Assembly (NCBI GenBank): GCA_963805705.1
Contig: CAWDVH010000005.1
Coordinates: forward strand, 1,364,001 to 1,428,000
Origin: CAWDVH01 sp963805705
Lineage (GTDB): Bacteria > Actinomycetota > Actinomycetes > Streptosporangiales > Streptosporangiaceae
Direction of reading: 5' to 3'
Length of the DNA stretch: 64,000 nt
Position numbers and translations under genes: made by a program. How positions within the stretch are numbered: position 1 is the first letter of the stretch; each line of letters begins with the position of its first letter. Shown piece after piece: positions 30,204-38,933 of the stretch. The notes beneath the pieces are model-generated. The model saw only the letters and a program-made list of their open reading frames with translations, had not been told where the DNA came from and did no database searches.

Positions 30204-30728
30204 ATGCACCCACAACGAGACCACCGAGACCACGCAGCCACAGCACCCCGGCTCGGCCGGTACGAGATCGACGCCAGCCGCTCGGCTGTCACCTTCAGGA
30301 CCCGGCACCTATTCGGGCTGGCGCCAGTCCGCGGCAGCTTCACGATCCTTACCGGGACAATCGACGTCACCGAGCCGATCACCGACTCGATCATCCACGC
30401 GGAGATCGACACGGCGAGCTTCCGCACCGGCAACCAGCAACGAGACGCCAGCGTCCGGTCGGCCCGCTTCCTGGACGCCGGCCGGCACCCGGTGATGACG
30501 TTCGCCGCCGAGGGCATCGATGGCGGGCAAGTCGCCGGGACGCTGACCATAGGGACGGTCACCCGGCCGGTCACCCTGTCGGTCGGGCCGACCGCCGTCT
30601 CGCCGGGCTCGTTCACCGCCCGCGCCACCACGCGCATCGATCGGGCCGAGTTCGGCGTGACCGCGGCGCGCGGTATAGCCGGCCGCTACCTCGACATTTC
30701 TCTGGAGGTCCAGTGCGCGCGGAAGTAA
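30204..30728 (+). CDS. YceI family lipid-binding protein
   Basis: 174 aa from ATG 30204 with GGAGG 4 nt upstream. The fold is a lipocalin-like barrel that binds polyisoprenoid or other amphiphilic chains. Typical segments are YEIDASRSAVTFRTRHLFGL, VRGSFTILTGTIDV, SVRSARFLDAGRHPVMTF and VTRPVTLSV. No signal peptide is visible, so it is probably cytosolic, as in many actinobacterial members. Its last codons overlap the ABC ATPase start by 16 nt. It is divergent from the kinase gene across about 147 nt. Confidence 0.9.
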   Translation: MHPQRDHRDHAATAPRLGRYEIDASRSAVTFRTRHLFGLAPVRGSFTILTGTIDVTEPITDSIIHAEIDTASFRTGNQQRDASVRSARFLDAGRHPVMTFAAEGIDGGQVAGTLTIGTVTRPVTLSVGPTAVSPGSFTARATTRIDRAEFGVTAARGIAGRYLDISLEVQCARK

Positions 30729-31705
30729 AGACAGCCCGTGCGCCGGCGGGACCGCGCACATCCGGCGCGGTCGTCGTGAGCGGACTGAGCAAGAGTTACG
30801 GCACCGTGCAGGCCGTGCGCGCAGTGAGCTTCACCGTCGAGGACGGCGAGATCTTCGCGCTGCTCGGGCCGAACGGCGCCGGCAAGACGACCACGCTGGA
30901 GATCCTGGAGGGATTCCGCGCTCGTAACGGCGGGCACGTCGAGGTGCTGGGCGCCGATCCGGGCGACCGGGCCGGAGCACGGGCGCTGCGCGAGCGGATC
31001 GGGCTGGTGCTGCAGGACATCGCGGTCGAGCCGTACCTGACGGTGCGCGAGACCGTCGCCCGTAACGCTGGTTATTACCCGGCCCCCCGCGACGCCGACC
31101 AGGTGATCGGCCTGGTCGGCCTCGGCGGCCAGGCACGGCAGAAGGTCAGGACGCTGTCGGGCGGGCAGAAGCGGCGGCTGGACCTGGCGCTGGGGATGAT
31201 CGGCAACCCCCGGCTGCTGTTCCTGGACGAGCCGACTACCGGGTTCGACCCGAGCGCGCGGCGGGAGGCCTGGCAGCTGGTGCGCGACCTGCGCGACGCA
31301 GGCACCACCGTGCTGCTCACCACGCACTACATGGACGAGGCCCAGGCGCTGGCCGACCGGGTCGCGGTGATCTCCGGCGGCCAGATCGTCGCGCAGGGAA
31401 CCCCGCCGACGATCGGCGGGCGAGCCACCGCACGCGCACGAATCCGTTTCGCGCTTCCGCGCGAATGCACGGTCGCCGACCTGCCCTTCGATGCCGTGCC
31501 GGATGGTACCGGACCGAACGACGGCCTGGTCACCATCCAGACCGCGGAGCTGACGCAGGCGCTGCACCGGCTGACCGGCTGGGCGCTGCGGCGCGGCGTG
31601 GTACTGGACCGGCTCACGGTGGACCGGCCGAGCCTGGAGGACGTCTACCTGAGCCTGACCGCCGGCACCGGCCCGGCCGACACGAGAGAAAGGGGTATCC
31701 GGTGA
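30713..31705 (+). CDS. ABC transporter ATP-binding protein (DrrA-like exporter)
   Basis: 330 aa starting at GTG 30713 with GGAGGT upstream, inside the end of yceI. Walker A is GPNGAGKTTT, signature LSGGQKRRLD, Walker B LLFLDEPTTG, with the H-loop His in LLTTHYMDEAQ. The C-terminal 90 residues match the DrrA-type extension. The frame is open far upstream to 30050, but that part is antisense/shadow sequence of yceI. It overlaps the permease gene by 4 nt (GTGA). The unit probably exports a drug or lipid-like molecule. Confidence 0.93.
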   Translation: MRAEVKTARAPAGPRTSGAVVVSGLSKSYGTVQAVRAVSFTVEDGEIFALLGPNGAGKTTTLEILEGFRARNGGHVEVLGADPGDRAGARALRERIGLVLQDIAVEPYLTVRETVARNAGYYPAPRDADQVIGLVGLGGQARQKVRTLSGGQKRRLDLALGMIGNPRLLFLDEPTTGFDPSARREAWQLVRDLRDAGTTVLLTTHYMDEAQALADRVAVISGGQIVAQGTPPTIGGRATARARIRFALPRECTVADLPFDAVPDGTGPNDGLVTIQTAELTQALHRLTGWALRRGVVLDRLTVDRPSLEDVYLSLTAGTGPADTRERGIR

Positions 31706-32487
31706 GCATCGCCACCACCCAGCGGGCCAGGCGAGGTGATCTGGCCCTGGTTTGGCATCAGGTCCGCTATGAGCAGCTGTCGTTCTGGCGCAACCCGCAA
31801 AGCGCGTTCTTCACGTTCGCGTTCCCGGTCGTGATCATCATCATCTTCGGGGCGCTGTTCGGCCGGGCCGGGCCGAGCCCGTACTTCTACGGCCTGTCGG
31901 CGCTGCAGTACTACGTGCCCACCATCGCCGCGGTCTCGGTGCTGGGCTCGTGCTACAGCCAGCTGGCCATCGTGCTGTCGATGCGGCGCCAGAACGGGAT
32001 CCTCAAGCGGGTCCGCGCCACGCCGCTGCCCGCCTGGGCGTATTTCCTGGGCTTGCTGGCTCACTGCATCGTGGTCAGCGTGGTGGATGTCGCGCTCATC
32101 GTCGGAACCGGCGCGGTGTTCGGCGTGCCGCTGCCCACCCACTGGCCGGCGATCGCCGCGGCGCTGGTGCTCGGCGCGGCCAGCTTCTGCGCCCTGGGTG
32201 TCGGGGTTGCTTCCCTGATCCGCAACTCCGAGGCCGCCCCGTCAGTCGTCCAGCTTGTCCTGTTCCCCCTGGTGTTCATCTCCGGCACCTACCTCCCGAT
32301 CCACTCCGCCGTGCTCAACCGCATCGCCGGCGCCCTGCCGGTGCGGCCGTTCAACCAGGCCCTCACCGGCCCGTTCGCCTACCACACCGGGCTCGACTGG
32401 AAGAACCTCGGCGTGCTGGCCGCCTGGGGTGCCGCCGGGGCATTCGTCGCTATCCGCCGCTTCCGCTGGACCCCGCGACCCGAATGA
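31702..32487 (+). CDS. ABC-2 type transporter permease
   Basis: 261 aa from GTG 31702, which overlaps the ATPase stop (GTGA). It has about six membrane segments typical of ABC-2 permeases: SAFFTFAFPVVIIIIFGALF, the YYVPTIAAVSVLG helix, the central RRQNGILKRVRATPLPAWAY coupling segment, and VLFPLVFISGTYLPI. It forms the membrane part of the exporter with the preceding ATPase, most likely as a dimer. Regulation by the divergent two-component system is inferred from position. Confidence 0.92.
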   Translation: MSIATTQRARRGDLALVWHQVRYEQLSFWRNPQSAFFTFAFPVVIIIIFGALFGRAGPSPYFYGLSALQYYVPTIAAVSVLGSCYSQLAIVLSMRRQNGILKRVRATPLPAWAYFLGLLAHCIVVSVVDVALIVGTGAVFGVPLPTHWPAIAAALVLGAASFCALGVGVASLIRNSEAAPSVVQLVLFPLVFISGTYLPIHSAVLNRIAGALPVRPFNQALTGPFAYHTGLDWKNLGVLAAWGAAGAFVAIRRFRWTPRPE

Positions 32488-32551
32488 CCCCCAGTCCGCC
32501 TCCGCCGCATCGGCGAAAATGATGAGAATGGCCTAGAGACGAAAGGCGCCC

Positions 32552-34948
32552 ATGCCAGAGCGTGAGCCTGACCAGGTCCATGCCGGGCTGCCGATGAGCG
32601 GCCCGGCGGAGATCCTGCTCGACTGCTGGGGCATACCGCACATCTACGCCGGGAACGCGGCGGATGCGTTCTTCGCCCAGGGCTTCAATGCCGCCAGGGA
32701 CCGGCTCTGGCAGCTCGACATGTGGCGTCGGCAGGGGCTCGGGCTGCTGGCCGAGGCCTTCGGGCCCGGATACCTAGCACGGGACCGGGCCGCCCGGCTG
32801 TTCCTGTACCGCGGCCCGATGGACACCGAGCGGGCCGCCTACGGGTGCGAGCTTGAGGGCGTTCTCGGCCCGTTCGTGGCGGGTATTAACGAGTACGTCA
32901 GGCTGACCGCCCGCGACCGGGACCTGCTGCCGGTCGAGTTCCGGTCGCTGGGTTATCAGCCCGGAATCTGGCACCCCGACGACGTGCTCCGGATCCGCAG
33001 CCACGGCCTGTTCCGCAACGTCGGCAGCGAGGTGACGCGGGCCCGGATCCTGCATGAGTTCGGGCCCGCGGCGGACGCGCTGCGGGAGCTGCTGGACCCG
33101 GCGACCGAGCTGACCGTTCCCGCCGGGCTGGATCTCTCGCTGATCACGGCGGACGTCCTGCGCGACTACACCCTAGCCACCACGCCGCCTGACCTCAGCT
33201 CCCTGCGCCCTGATGGCCGCAGCCTGGACGATCGCAGCTCCGGTGACCGCAGTTCCGGTGACCGCAGCTTCACCGATCCAGGGCCGGACAGCGGCAGCAA
33301 TAACTGGGCCATCTCGGGGCGGCGCACCGCCAGCGGGCGGCCGATCATGGCTAGTGATCCGCACCGCGCCGTCACGGCTCCCTCGCTGCGCTACCTGGCT
33401 CACCTGGTGTGCCCGGAGTTCAGCGTCATCGGCGGCGGCGAGCCGGCGCTGCCGGGTATCTCCGTCGGCCACAACGGCCGGGCGGCGTTCAGCTTCACGG
33501 TATTTCCGGTGGACCAGGAAGACCTCTACGTCTACGAGACGGACGCGGCCGGCGGCTCGCGCTACCGGTACCGGGACGGCTGGGAGCCAATGCAGGTCGT
33601 CTCGGAAGCCATACCGGTCCGCGGCGGGGACCCGGTCGAGGTGGAACTGAAGTTCACCCGGCACGGGCCGGTCGTGCACGAGACCCCGCGACGGCAGGCC
33701 GCCTTCAGCGTCCGGGCCGCCTGGCTGGAGCCCGGCATGGCCCCGTACCTGGCCAGCGTCGGGCTCATGCGAGCCGTCGACTGGGATGAGTTCCGCGCCG
33801 CCGCGGCCAGCTGGGGAGCCCCCGGCGAGAACCTGGTCTACGCGGACGTGGCGGGCGCTATCGGCTGGCAGCCCTCCGGCGTGATCCCGGTGCGCCGCAA
33901 CTGGGACGGGCTGCTGCCGGTGCCCGGCGACGGACGGTACGAATGGGATGGCTTCGTCACCGCGGCCGATCTCCCCTTCGAGGTCAATCCAGATCGCGGC
34001 TGGCTGGCCACCGCCAATCAGCGCAATGTAGAGCCCGATCAGGCGGGCGGGGTGCAGGTGAGCTTCGAGTGGGCCGCTCCGTTCCGCTACCAGAGGATCG
34101 CCGAGGTGCTGGAGAACGACCGGCCGGCGACGGTGGCCGACTCGGCCGCGCTGCAAAGTGACTACGTCTCGATCGTGGCGCAGGGCCTGATCGACCGCCT
34201 GACCGGCCCGCTGAGCAGCCTGCGCGGCGCCGGCCCGCGGGCCGCACGCGCGGCGGCCATGCTGTCCGGGTGGGACTGCCGGATGGCCGCCGGCTCGGCG
34301 CCGGCCGCGCTGTTCGAAGTCTGGTTCCGCTCGTACCTGCGTCCGGCGCTGTTCAGCGCCGCGATCGGCGGCCAGGTGCTGGACGGCGAGCTGAGCCGGG
34401 CCCTGGGGATGCTGGTCAACCCGCTCAACGTGACGGGCGATGCCCGGATCGTCTTTGCGCTCATCGAGCAGGCCAGCACGTCGCCGGAGGCCAGCAGCAG
34501 GCTCGACGCGATCGTTGAGTCCACCCTGACCGGGGCCATGCTGTACCTGGAAGGCGTGCTCGGGGCCGATGTCACCGGCTGGCAGTGGGGCACGCGGCAT
34601 CGGGCCAGCCTCCGGCATCCGCTCGCGGACCGCCTCCGCGCGGTCGGCGGCGACCTGGACCGGCTGGGCCCGCAGCCGCGAGGAGGCTGCGGGGACACCG
34701 TGGGCTGCACCGCCTACGGCAGCAGCGGCCCCGACCAGACCTCGGGCGCCACCATGCGGATGGTGCTCGACGTCGGTGACTGGGATAACTCGCTGGCGAT
34801 GAACTCCCCCGGCCAGGCCGCCGACCCGGCCAGCCCCCACTACGCGGATCTGTACGCCGCCTGGGCGCGCGACGAGAGCTTCCCGCTGCTCTACTCCCGA
34901 CCGCGCATAGCGGAGGTCACCGAACAGCGGATCCTGCTCACGCCGTAG
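32552..34948 (+). CDS. Penicillin acylase family (S45) Ntn hydrolase
   Basis: 798 aa precursor that should self-cleave into alpha and beta chains. The nucleophile is Ser249 in GSNNWAISG; cleavage would fall between Gly248 and Ser249. The alpha chain has IPHIYAGNAADAFFAQGF and RDRLWQLDMWRRQGLGLLAE; the beta chain has the SVGHNGRAAFSF region, GAPGENLVYADVAGAIGWQ and the C-terminal GSSGPDQTSGATMRMVLDVG. No signal peptide is visible, unlike many secreted acylases, so it may act inside the cell. Just before the cleavage site the spacer is expanded by 15-nt repeats. Substrates in this family include beta-lactams, acyl-homoserine lactones and lipopeptides; none can be assigned. Confidence 0.9.
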   Translation: MPEREPDQVHAGLPMSGPAEILLDCWGIPHIYAGNAADAFFAQGFNAARDRLWQLDMWRRQGLGLLAEAFGPGYLARDRAARLFLYRGPMDTERAAYGCELEGVLGPFVAGINEYVRLTARDRDLLPVEFRSLGYQPGIWHPDDVLRIRSHGLFRNVGSEVTRARILHEFGPAADALRELLDPATELTVPAGLDLSLITADVLRDYTLATTPPDLSSLRPDGRSLDDRSSGDRSSGDRSFTDPGPDSGSNNWAISGRRTASGRPIMASDPHRAVTAPSLRYLAHLVCPEFSVIGGGEPALPGISVGHNGRAAFSFTVFPVDQEDLYVYETDAAGGSRYRYRDGWEPMQVVSEAIPVRGGDPVEVELKFTRHGPVVHETPRRQAAFSVRAAWLEPGMAPYLASVGLMRAVDWDEFRAAAASWGAPGENLVYADVAGAIGWQPSGVIPVRRNWDGLLPVPGDGRYEWDGFVTAADLPFEVNPDRGWLATANQRNVEPDQAGGVQVSFEWAAPFRYQRIAEVLENDRPATVADSAALQSDYVSIVAQGLIDRLTGPLSSLRGAGPRAARAAAMLSGWDCRMAAGSAPAALFEVWFRSYLRPALFSAAIGGQVLDGELSRALGMLVNPLNVTGDARIVFALIEQASTSPEASSRLDAIVESTLTGAMLYLEGVLGADVTGWQWGTRHRASLRHPLADRLRAVGGDLDRLGPQPRGGCGDTVGCTAYGSSGPDQTSGATMRMVLDVGDWDNSLAMNSPGQAADPASPHYADLYAAWARDESFPLLYSRPRIAEVTEQRILLTP
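33221..33280. repeat. 15-nt tandem repeats just before the Ntn nucleophile
   Basis: Units 33236-33250 and 33251-33265 (AGCTCCGGTGACCGC and a one-base variant), flanked by diverged copies at 33221-33235 and 33266-33280. They encode SSGDR-type units in the spacer that ends 15 nt before the Ser249 codon. Confidence 0.9.
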
Positions 34949-35131
34949 GCACCATGACCATCGCCCGGCGCCCGCGCGCCAGCTACCATCGGTACTGGCG
35001 CTGGGAGGGTGCCGCCGGGTCCGCGGGAAGGACTGAGTCCCCCTCTCCGAACTTACGATGGCAGCTGTGGCTGTGGCTGTGGCCTCTTCCTCGGCCTGAG
35101 CAGCGGACCGCAGGCTAAAGCGGGAGACGCC

Positions 35132-37087
35132 ATGTCCAGCTCACTTCCGGCGCGCGCCGATCTTGACCAGCTGCGGCGCCGGGCCAAAGAACTGCGCGAC
35201 GCGGCCCGCCGGGGCGATACCGCAGCATCGGAGCGGTTCGCCCGTCACCATCCGCTGGCCGGCCAGGACGCGGTCAGCCTGGCTGCCGCCCAGCTCGTCA
35301 TCGCCCGCGAGCTGGGCTTCCTGAGCTGGCCCCGGCTCAAGGCCGCCATCGACGCCGACGCGGTTGCCCGTGGCGAGATGGCGGCGTTCCTGGCCGCCTC
35401 GGTGGAGGGCCGGCTGCGGCAGGCCGGCGCCATCTTCCGTGCCGATCCGGGTATCGCCCGCCGCAGCTTGCTCGCCGCGGCCGTGCTCGGCGATGCCGAA
35501 GCGGTGCGGGAGGTGCTGGCCGCCGATCCCGGGGCGGCGGTGGGCATCGACGACGAGCGCGGCTGGCCGCCGCTGCTGTATGCGTGCTACTCCCGGTGGC
35601 ATCAGATCGACCCGAGCCGCGGGCCAGGGCTGGCCGAGGTGGTGCGCATCCTGCTCGATGCCGGCGCCAGCCCGAACACCAACGACGGGGGCCGCCTCCG
35701 GTACCGCTCGGCACTGAAGGGATCGGTAGAGGTCAGCAGCCCGGACATCACCGAAGTGCTGCTCGACGCCGGCGCCAGCCCCGACCTGGGTCAGCCCATC
35801 GCTGAAAGCGCCGGCCATCGCGACCATCGATGCCTTCGGCTGCTGCTCGCCCACGGCGCCCGGGTGGCCGGAACCTGGGCCGTCGGAGCCGCGGTAGACA
35901 ACGACAATCCGGATGCCGCGTCGCTGCTCCTCGACGCCCTCGATGCGAGCGGGGGCGGTGCGGCGGCCACGGCCACCGAAGCTCTGCCGGACGCTGCGGC
36001 CAGCGCTTCCCCACCCGTGGTCGCCGCCCTCCTCGGCGCCGGCGCCGACCCTGATGCCATCGGTGAGGACGGCGTTTCGGCGCTGCGTCTGGCGGTCCGG
36101 GCCGGCCGCGACGATACCGCAGTACGGCTGAGGGCCGCCGGCGCTGCCGATGACTCCACCGACGTCGACCACTTCATCGGCGGGTGCCTCAGCAACAACC
36201 GCCAGGCGGCCGAGCAGCTTCTCGCCGACCACCCTGACCTGCCCGACCGCTTGACCGACCAGGACCGGGCCGTGATCGTCGACGCCGCCGCCTGCAGCCC
36301 GGCCGAGACGATCGTCCTCCTGCTCGACCTGGGTTTCTCCCCGCACGCCCGCAAATTCGGCGAGCAGCCCCTGCACACTGCCGCCTACCACGGGAACGCT
36401 GCGGTGGTCGGGCTGCTCCTGGCGGCCGGAGCCGACGTCGACGCCCGCGACGCGAGGTTCGACGATACCCCGCTGGCCTTCGCCACCGTAGGCAGCGGGG
36501 AGCAGGCTGGTAAGGCGGGCGACTGGATCGAGACCGTGCGACGGCTCATCGAAGCTGGCGCCTCCCGGCGGGATGTGTGGATCTCCGGCAAGCCGCCCAG
36601 CGAGGAGGTCATCGACCTCCTGCAGCGCTACGGCATCACCCCGGACGAGCCTGCCGGTCACCAGAGCGACGACCAGAGCGGGGTACCCGGCCCGATCGGC
36701 ACGGGCGTCATGGCCGACATCGCCCGGCACCTCGCAGCCGCCTGCCGTGACCTCGACCTCGGACTGCTCGGATCACTCTTGCACCCTCAGGTGCACTGGA
36801 CGGGAGTCTGCACCAACAGCGCGGAGGTCCTCGACTGGTACCGCGCAGTCCTCGCCGACGGAACCACCCCCGCCCTGCAGAGCGTCGAAGTCGACCGCGA
36901 CGCCGTCGTGCTCGGGCTCACCCTGACCCGCCCGGCCGAAGGAGCCCGGCCCGCCCCAGCACAGCGGATTTACCAGGTCTTCACGGTCGACGACGCCCAG
37001 ATCATCGACATCCGGGCCTATCCCGACCGCCGGAGCGCGCTCACCCGCATCTCAGCGACGCAGACAGCAGGAGACGGAACGGGATAA
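35132..37087 (+). CDS. Ankyrin-repeat protein with C-terminal NTF2/SnoaL-like domain
   Basis: 651 aa from ATG 35132 (MSSSLPARADLDQLRRRAKE), with GGGAG upstream; the open frame begins at 35009 but without coding character. The N terminus is a helical segment found in actinobacterial ankyrin proteins (KELRDAARRGD, ARELGFLSWPRLKAAI). Ankyrin-type repeats follow from about residue 110 to 500 (LLDAGASPNTND, LLDAGASPDLGQ, LHTAAYHGNAAVVGLLLAAG). Residues 535-645 look like an NTF2-like fold (GLLGSLLHPQVHWTGVCTN). The role is unknown; ankyrin repeats suggest a protein-binding function. Confidence 0.8.
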   Translation: MSSSLPARADLDQLRRRAKELRDAARRGDTAASERFARHHPLAGQDAVSLAAAQLVIARELGFLSWPRLKAAIDADAVARGEMAAFLAASVEGRLRQAGAIFRADPGIARRSLLAAAVLGDAEAVREVLAADPGAAVGIDDERGWPPLLYACYSRWHQIDPSRGPGLAEVVRILLDAGASPNTNDGGRLRYRSALKGSVEVSSPDITEVLLDAGASPDLGQPIAESAGHRDHRCLRLLLAHGARVAGTWAVGAAVDNDNPDAASLLLDALDASGGGAAATATEALPDAAASASPPVVAALLGAGADPDAIGEDGVSALRLAVRAGRDDTAVRLRAAGAADDSTDVDHFIGGCLSNNRQAAEQLLADHPDLPDRLTDQDRAVIVDAAACSPAETIVLLLDLGFSPHARKFGEQPLHTAAYHGNAAVVGLLLAAGADVDARDARFDDTPLAFATVGSGEQAGKAGDWIETVRRLIEAGASRRDVWISGKPPSEEVIDLLQRYGITPDEPAGHQSDDQSGVPGPIGTGVMADIARHLAAACRDLDLGLLGSLLHPQVHWTGVCTNSAEVLDWYRAVLADGTTPALQSVEVDRDAVVLGLTLTRPAEGARPAPAQRIYQVFTVDDAQIIDIRAYPDRRSALTRISATQTAGDGTG

Positions 37088-37107
37088 CAGGGGCCGCGGG
37101 CGGCAGC

Positions 37108-38070
37108 TCACGTCGTCACGGCCGGGAGCCCGGCGACGAAATCCGCTAGCTCATCGAGGTTCGCGCGCTCGTTGACCCGCCTGCCCTCTTCGATGTCGTG
37201 GATGATCCTGGCGACCTGGCTGAAGATGGGGCCGTTGATGTCGCGCAGCATTTCGTCGATCTCGGTCTTGCGCTTGCGCACCACGAGGTCGCGGTAGATG
37301 CCGCTGTACTTCTTGGCGCTATTGCGGTTGAACTCGGCCAGCCGGTCCACCGACCCCCCGAGGTCGTCCGGGTCGAAGCCGTCGAAGCTCTCGACCCGCA
37401 CCGGCGCCTGGGCGAGGACCTCCCGCGCGATGGCGATCATGACCGGCCGGTAGCGCAGGTCTTCAAGATGCTCGACGATGGTCAGGTCGGAGACGGCACC
37501 AGCCCACAGCATGGCACCGTAAGCCTCCTTGCCCCACAGGAAGCCGAGCACGTTGTCAGTGGGCTTCGCGTACGGAAGCGCCGCGACGAGGTCCAGCACG
37601 CGCGGGGTGATGCGGCCGCCGTCGAGCTCGCCGACGCGGAAGGTCGCGACGTTGCCCTGCATGATGCGCCCCGGGGCCATGACGTCGGCGCCGACGTTGA
37701 CGAATGAGGAGATAACCCGGTCGCGGCCGACTGCCTCGATGAGAGTGCGGGCGGTCAGGCCGTTCTGCACGGTCAGCACATAGCCGTCGGGGGCGAGCCG
37801 GTGGCGGAGCAGCCCGGCGGCGGCGCGGGTGTGCTGGCCCTTGACGGCCACGATGGCGTGTTCGATGCGGTCAGGAAGTTCGTCGGGGGTGATCGCGTGC
37901 GCAGCCACCGTGAACTCGTTGACCGGGCCTTCGATGATCAGCCCGTGTTCGCGGATAGCGGCGATGTGGGCCATGTCGGCGTCGCACAGTGTGATGTCGT
38001 GCCCGCCGCGGATCATGTGGGCGCCGAGCGTGCCGCCGATGGCACCGGAGCCGATGATGGTGATGTCCAC
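37108..38070 (-). CDS. Ketopantoate reductase-like (PanE/ApbA family) oxidoreductase
   Basis: 320 aa, ATG 38070. The NADPH-binding Rossmann motif is IIGSGAIGGTLGAHMI. Family residues are seen in VAVKGQHTRAA, LTVQNGL, FLWGKEAYGAMLWAG (catalytic Lys) and KRKTEIDEMLRDINGPI. Canonical PanE reduces ketopantoate in coenzyme A synthesis, but many paralogs reduce other 2-oxo acids. It lies 20 nt downstream of an alpha/beta hydrolase in the RpiR operon, which argues for a catabolic role rather than pantothenate synthesis. Confidence 0.85.
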   Translation of the reverse strand: MDITIIGSGAIGGTLGAHMIRGGHDITLCDADMAHIAAIREHGLIIEGPVNEFTVAAHAITPDELPDRIEHAIVAVKGQHTRAAAGLLRHRLAPDGYVLTVQNGLTARTLIEAVGRDRVISSFVNVGADVMAPGRIMQGNVATFRVGELDGGRITPRVLDLVAALPYAKPTDNVLGFLWGKEAYGAMLWAGAVSDLTIVEHLEDLRYRPVMIAIAREVLAQAPVRVESFDGFDPDDLGGSVDRLAEFNRNSAKKYSGIYRDLVVRKRKTEIDEMLRDINGPIFSQVARIIHDIEEGRRVNERANLDELADFVAGLPAVTT

Positions 38071-38090
38071 AGGTGAGTTATCCGCTCTCG

Positions 38091-38933
38091 TTACCGCTGC
38101 GGAACGGCGCGGTCGAGGAAGTCGCGCACGGTGGACAGGAACAGCTCGCGCTCCTCGATCTGCGGCGAGTGGCCGGACTTCTCGAACACCACCAGCTTCG
38201 CGTTCGGTATCAGGGATGCGATGGTCTCCGCGGCACTGACCGGCGTGACCCAGTCACGCCGCCCGACGGTGACGAGTGTGGGCACCGTGATCGAGGGGAG
38301 CTGTGGTTTCAGGTCATAGTTCGGCTGGTTGTACTGGAAGCACCAGTTGTGGGCTTCGTGACGGTAGATGCCGGACTCGACCCTCGCCGCCGAGCGGGCG
38401 GGGTCATATTCGTAGTCGTACAGCGCGATGATCTCCGCCCAGCGCGCCTTGAGGTCCTCGTCGTCGCGGATCTGCCCGGACCAGTAGCGGTTGAAGTTGT
38501 CCCAGTTGATCTCGACCCGGTCCTGGTTCCGTGCGTTCTCATAGGCGAGCTTCAGATTGCTCGCGTCGGCGGAGGTGTCGCGCAGCACGATCGCCTGGAC
38601 ATGCCCGGGGTAAGCCACGGCATACTCCAGGGCGATGAATCCGCCATAGGAGCCGCCTGCGATGACGATCTTGTCCGCGCCAATCCATTCGCGCAAGCCC
38701 TCGACGTCGGCACTCCACTGGGCGTGGGAGTACGGCGGGATGCCCTCGCTGTGGCCGCAGCCCCGCGCGTCGAAGATAACGACACGGAACCGGTCGGACA
38801 GCGGACCGAAGGTGGCCTTGGGCTCGGCGAGGGAGCCGATCCCTCCGCCGCCGTGGTGGGCGATCAGCACCGGACCATCCTCGGGTCCCATCACCTCGAC
38901 GTTCAGCTCGCAGCCGTTGATGGTCACTCTCAT
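38091..38933 (-). CDS. Alpha/beta hydrolase (proline iminopeptidase-like)
   Basis: 280 aa, ATG 38933 overlapping the rpiR-type stop as ATGA. Catalytic Ser in AGGSYGGFIALEYA, Asp in VGRRDWVTPVS, His in FEKSGHSPQIEE; oxyanion segment HHGGGGIGS. It resembles proline iminopeptidases and amide/ester hydrolases. With the isoaspartyl peptidase at the head of the operon, one reading is stepwise hydrolysis of an amide or peptide substrate whose oxo-acid product is then reduced by the PanE-like enzyme. That reading is inference. Confidence 0.85.
   Translation of the reverse strand: MRVTINGCELNVEVMGPEDGPVLIAHHGGGGIGSLAEPKATFGPLSDRFRVVIFDARGCGHSEGIPPYSHAQWSADVEGLREWIGADKIVIAGGSYGGFIALEYAVAYPGHVQAIVLRDTSADASNLKLAYENARNQDRVEINWDNFNRYWSGQIRDDEDLKARWAEIIALYDYEYDPARSAARVESGIYRHEAHNWCFQYNQPNYDLKPQLPSITVPTLVTVGRRDWVTPVSAAETIASLIPNAKLVVFEKSGHSPQIEERELFLSTVRDFLDRAVPQR

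Noticed and set aside
30050..30712. N-terminal extension of the ABC ATPase frame
   Set aside because: Arg/Pro-rich and overlaps yceI; a GTG at 30713 with a good ribosome site and normal ABC start fits better.
33173..34840. 555-codon minus-strand frame opposite the penicillin-acylase-like gene
   Set aside because: Low-complexity Arg/Gly/Ala/Asp sequence, antisense to a complete Ntn hydrolase.
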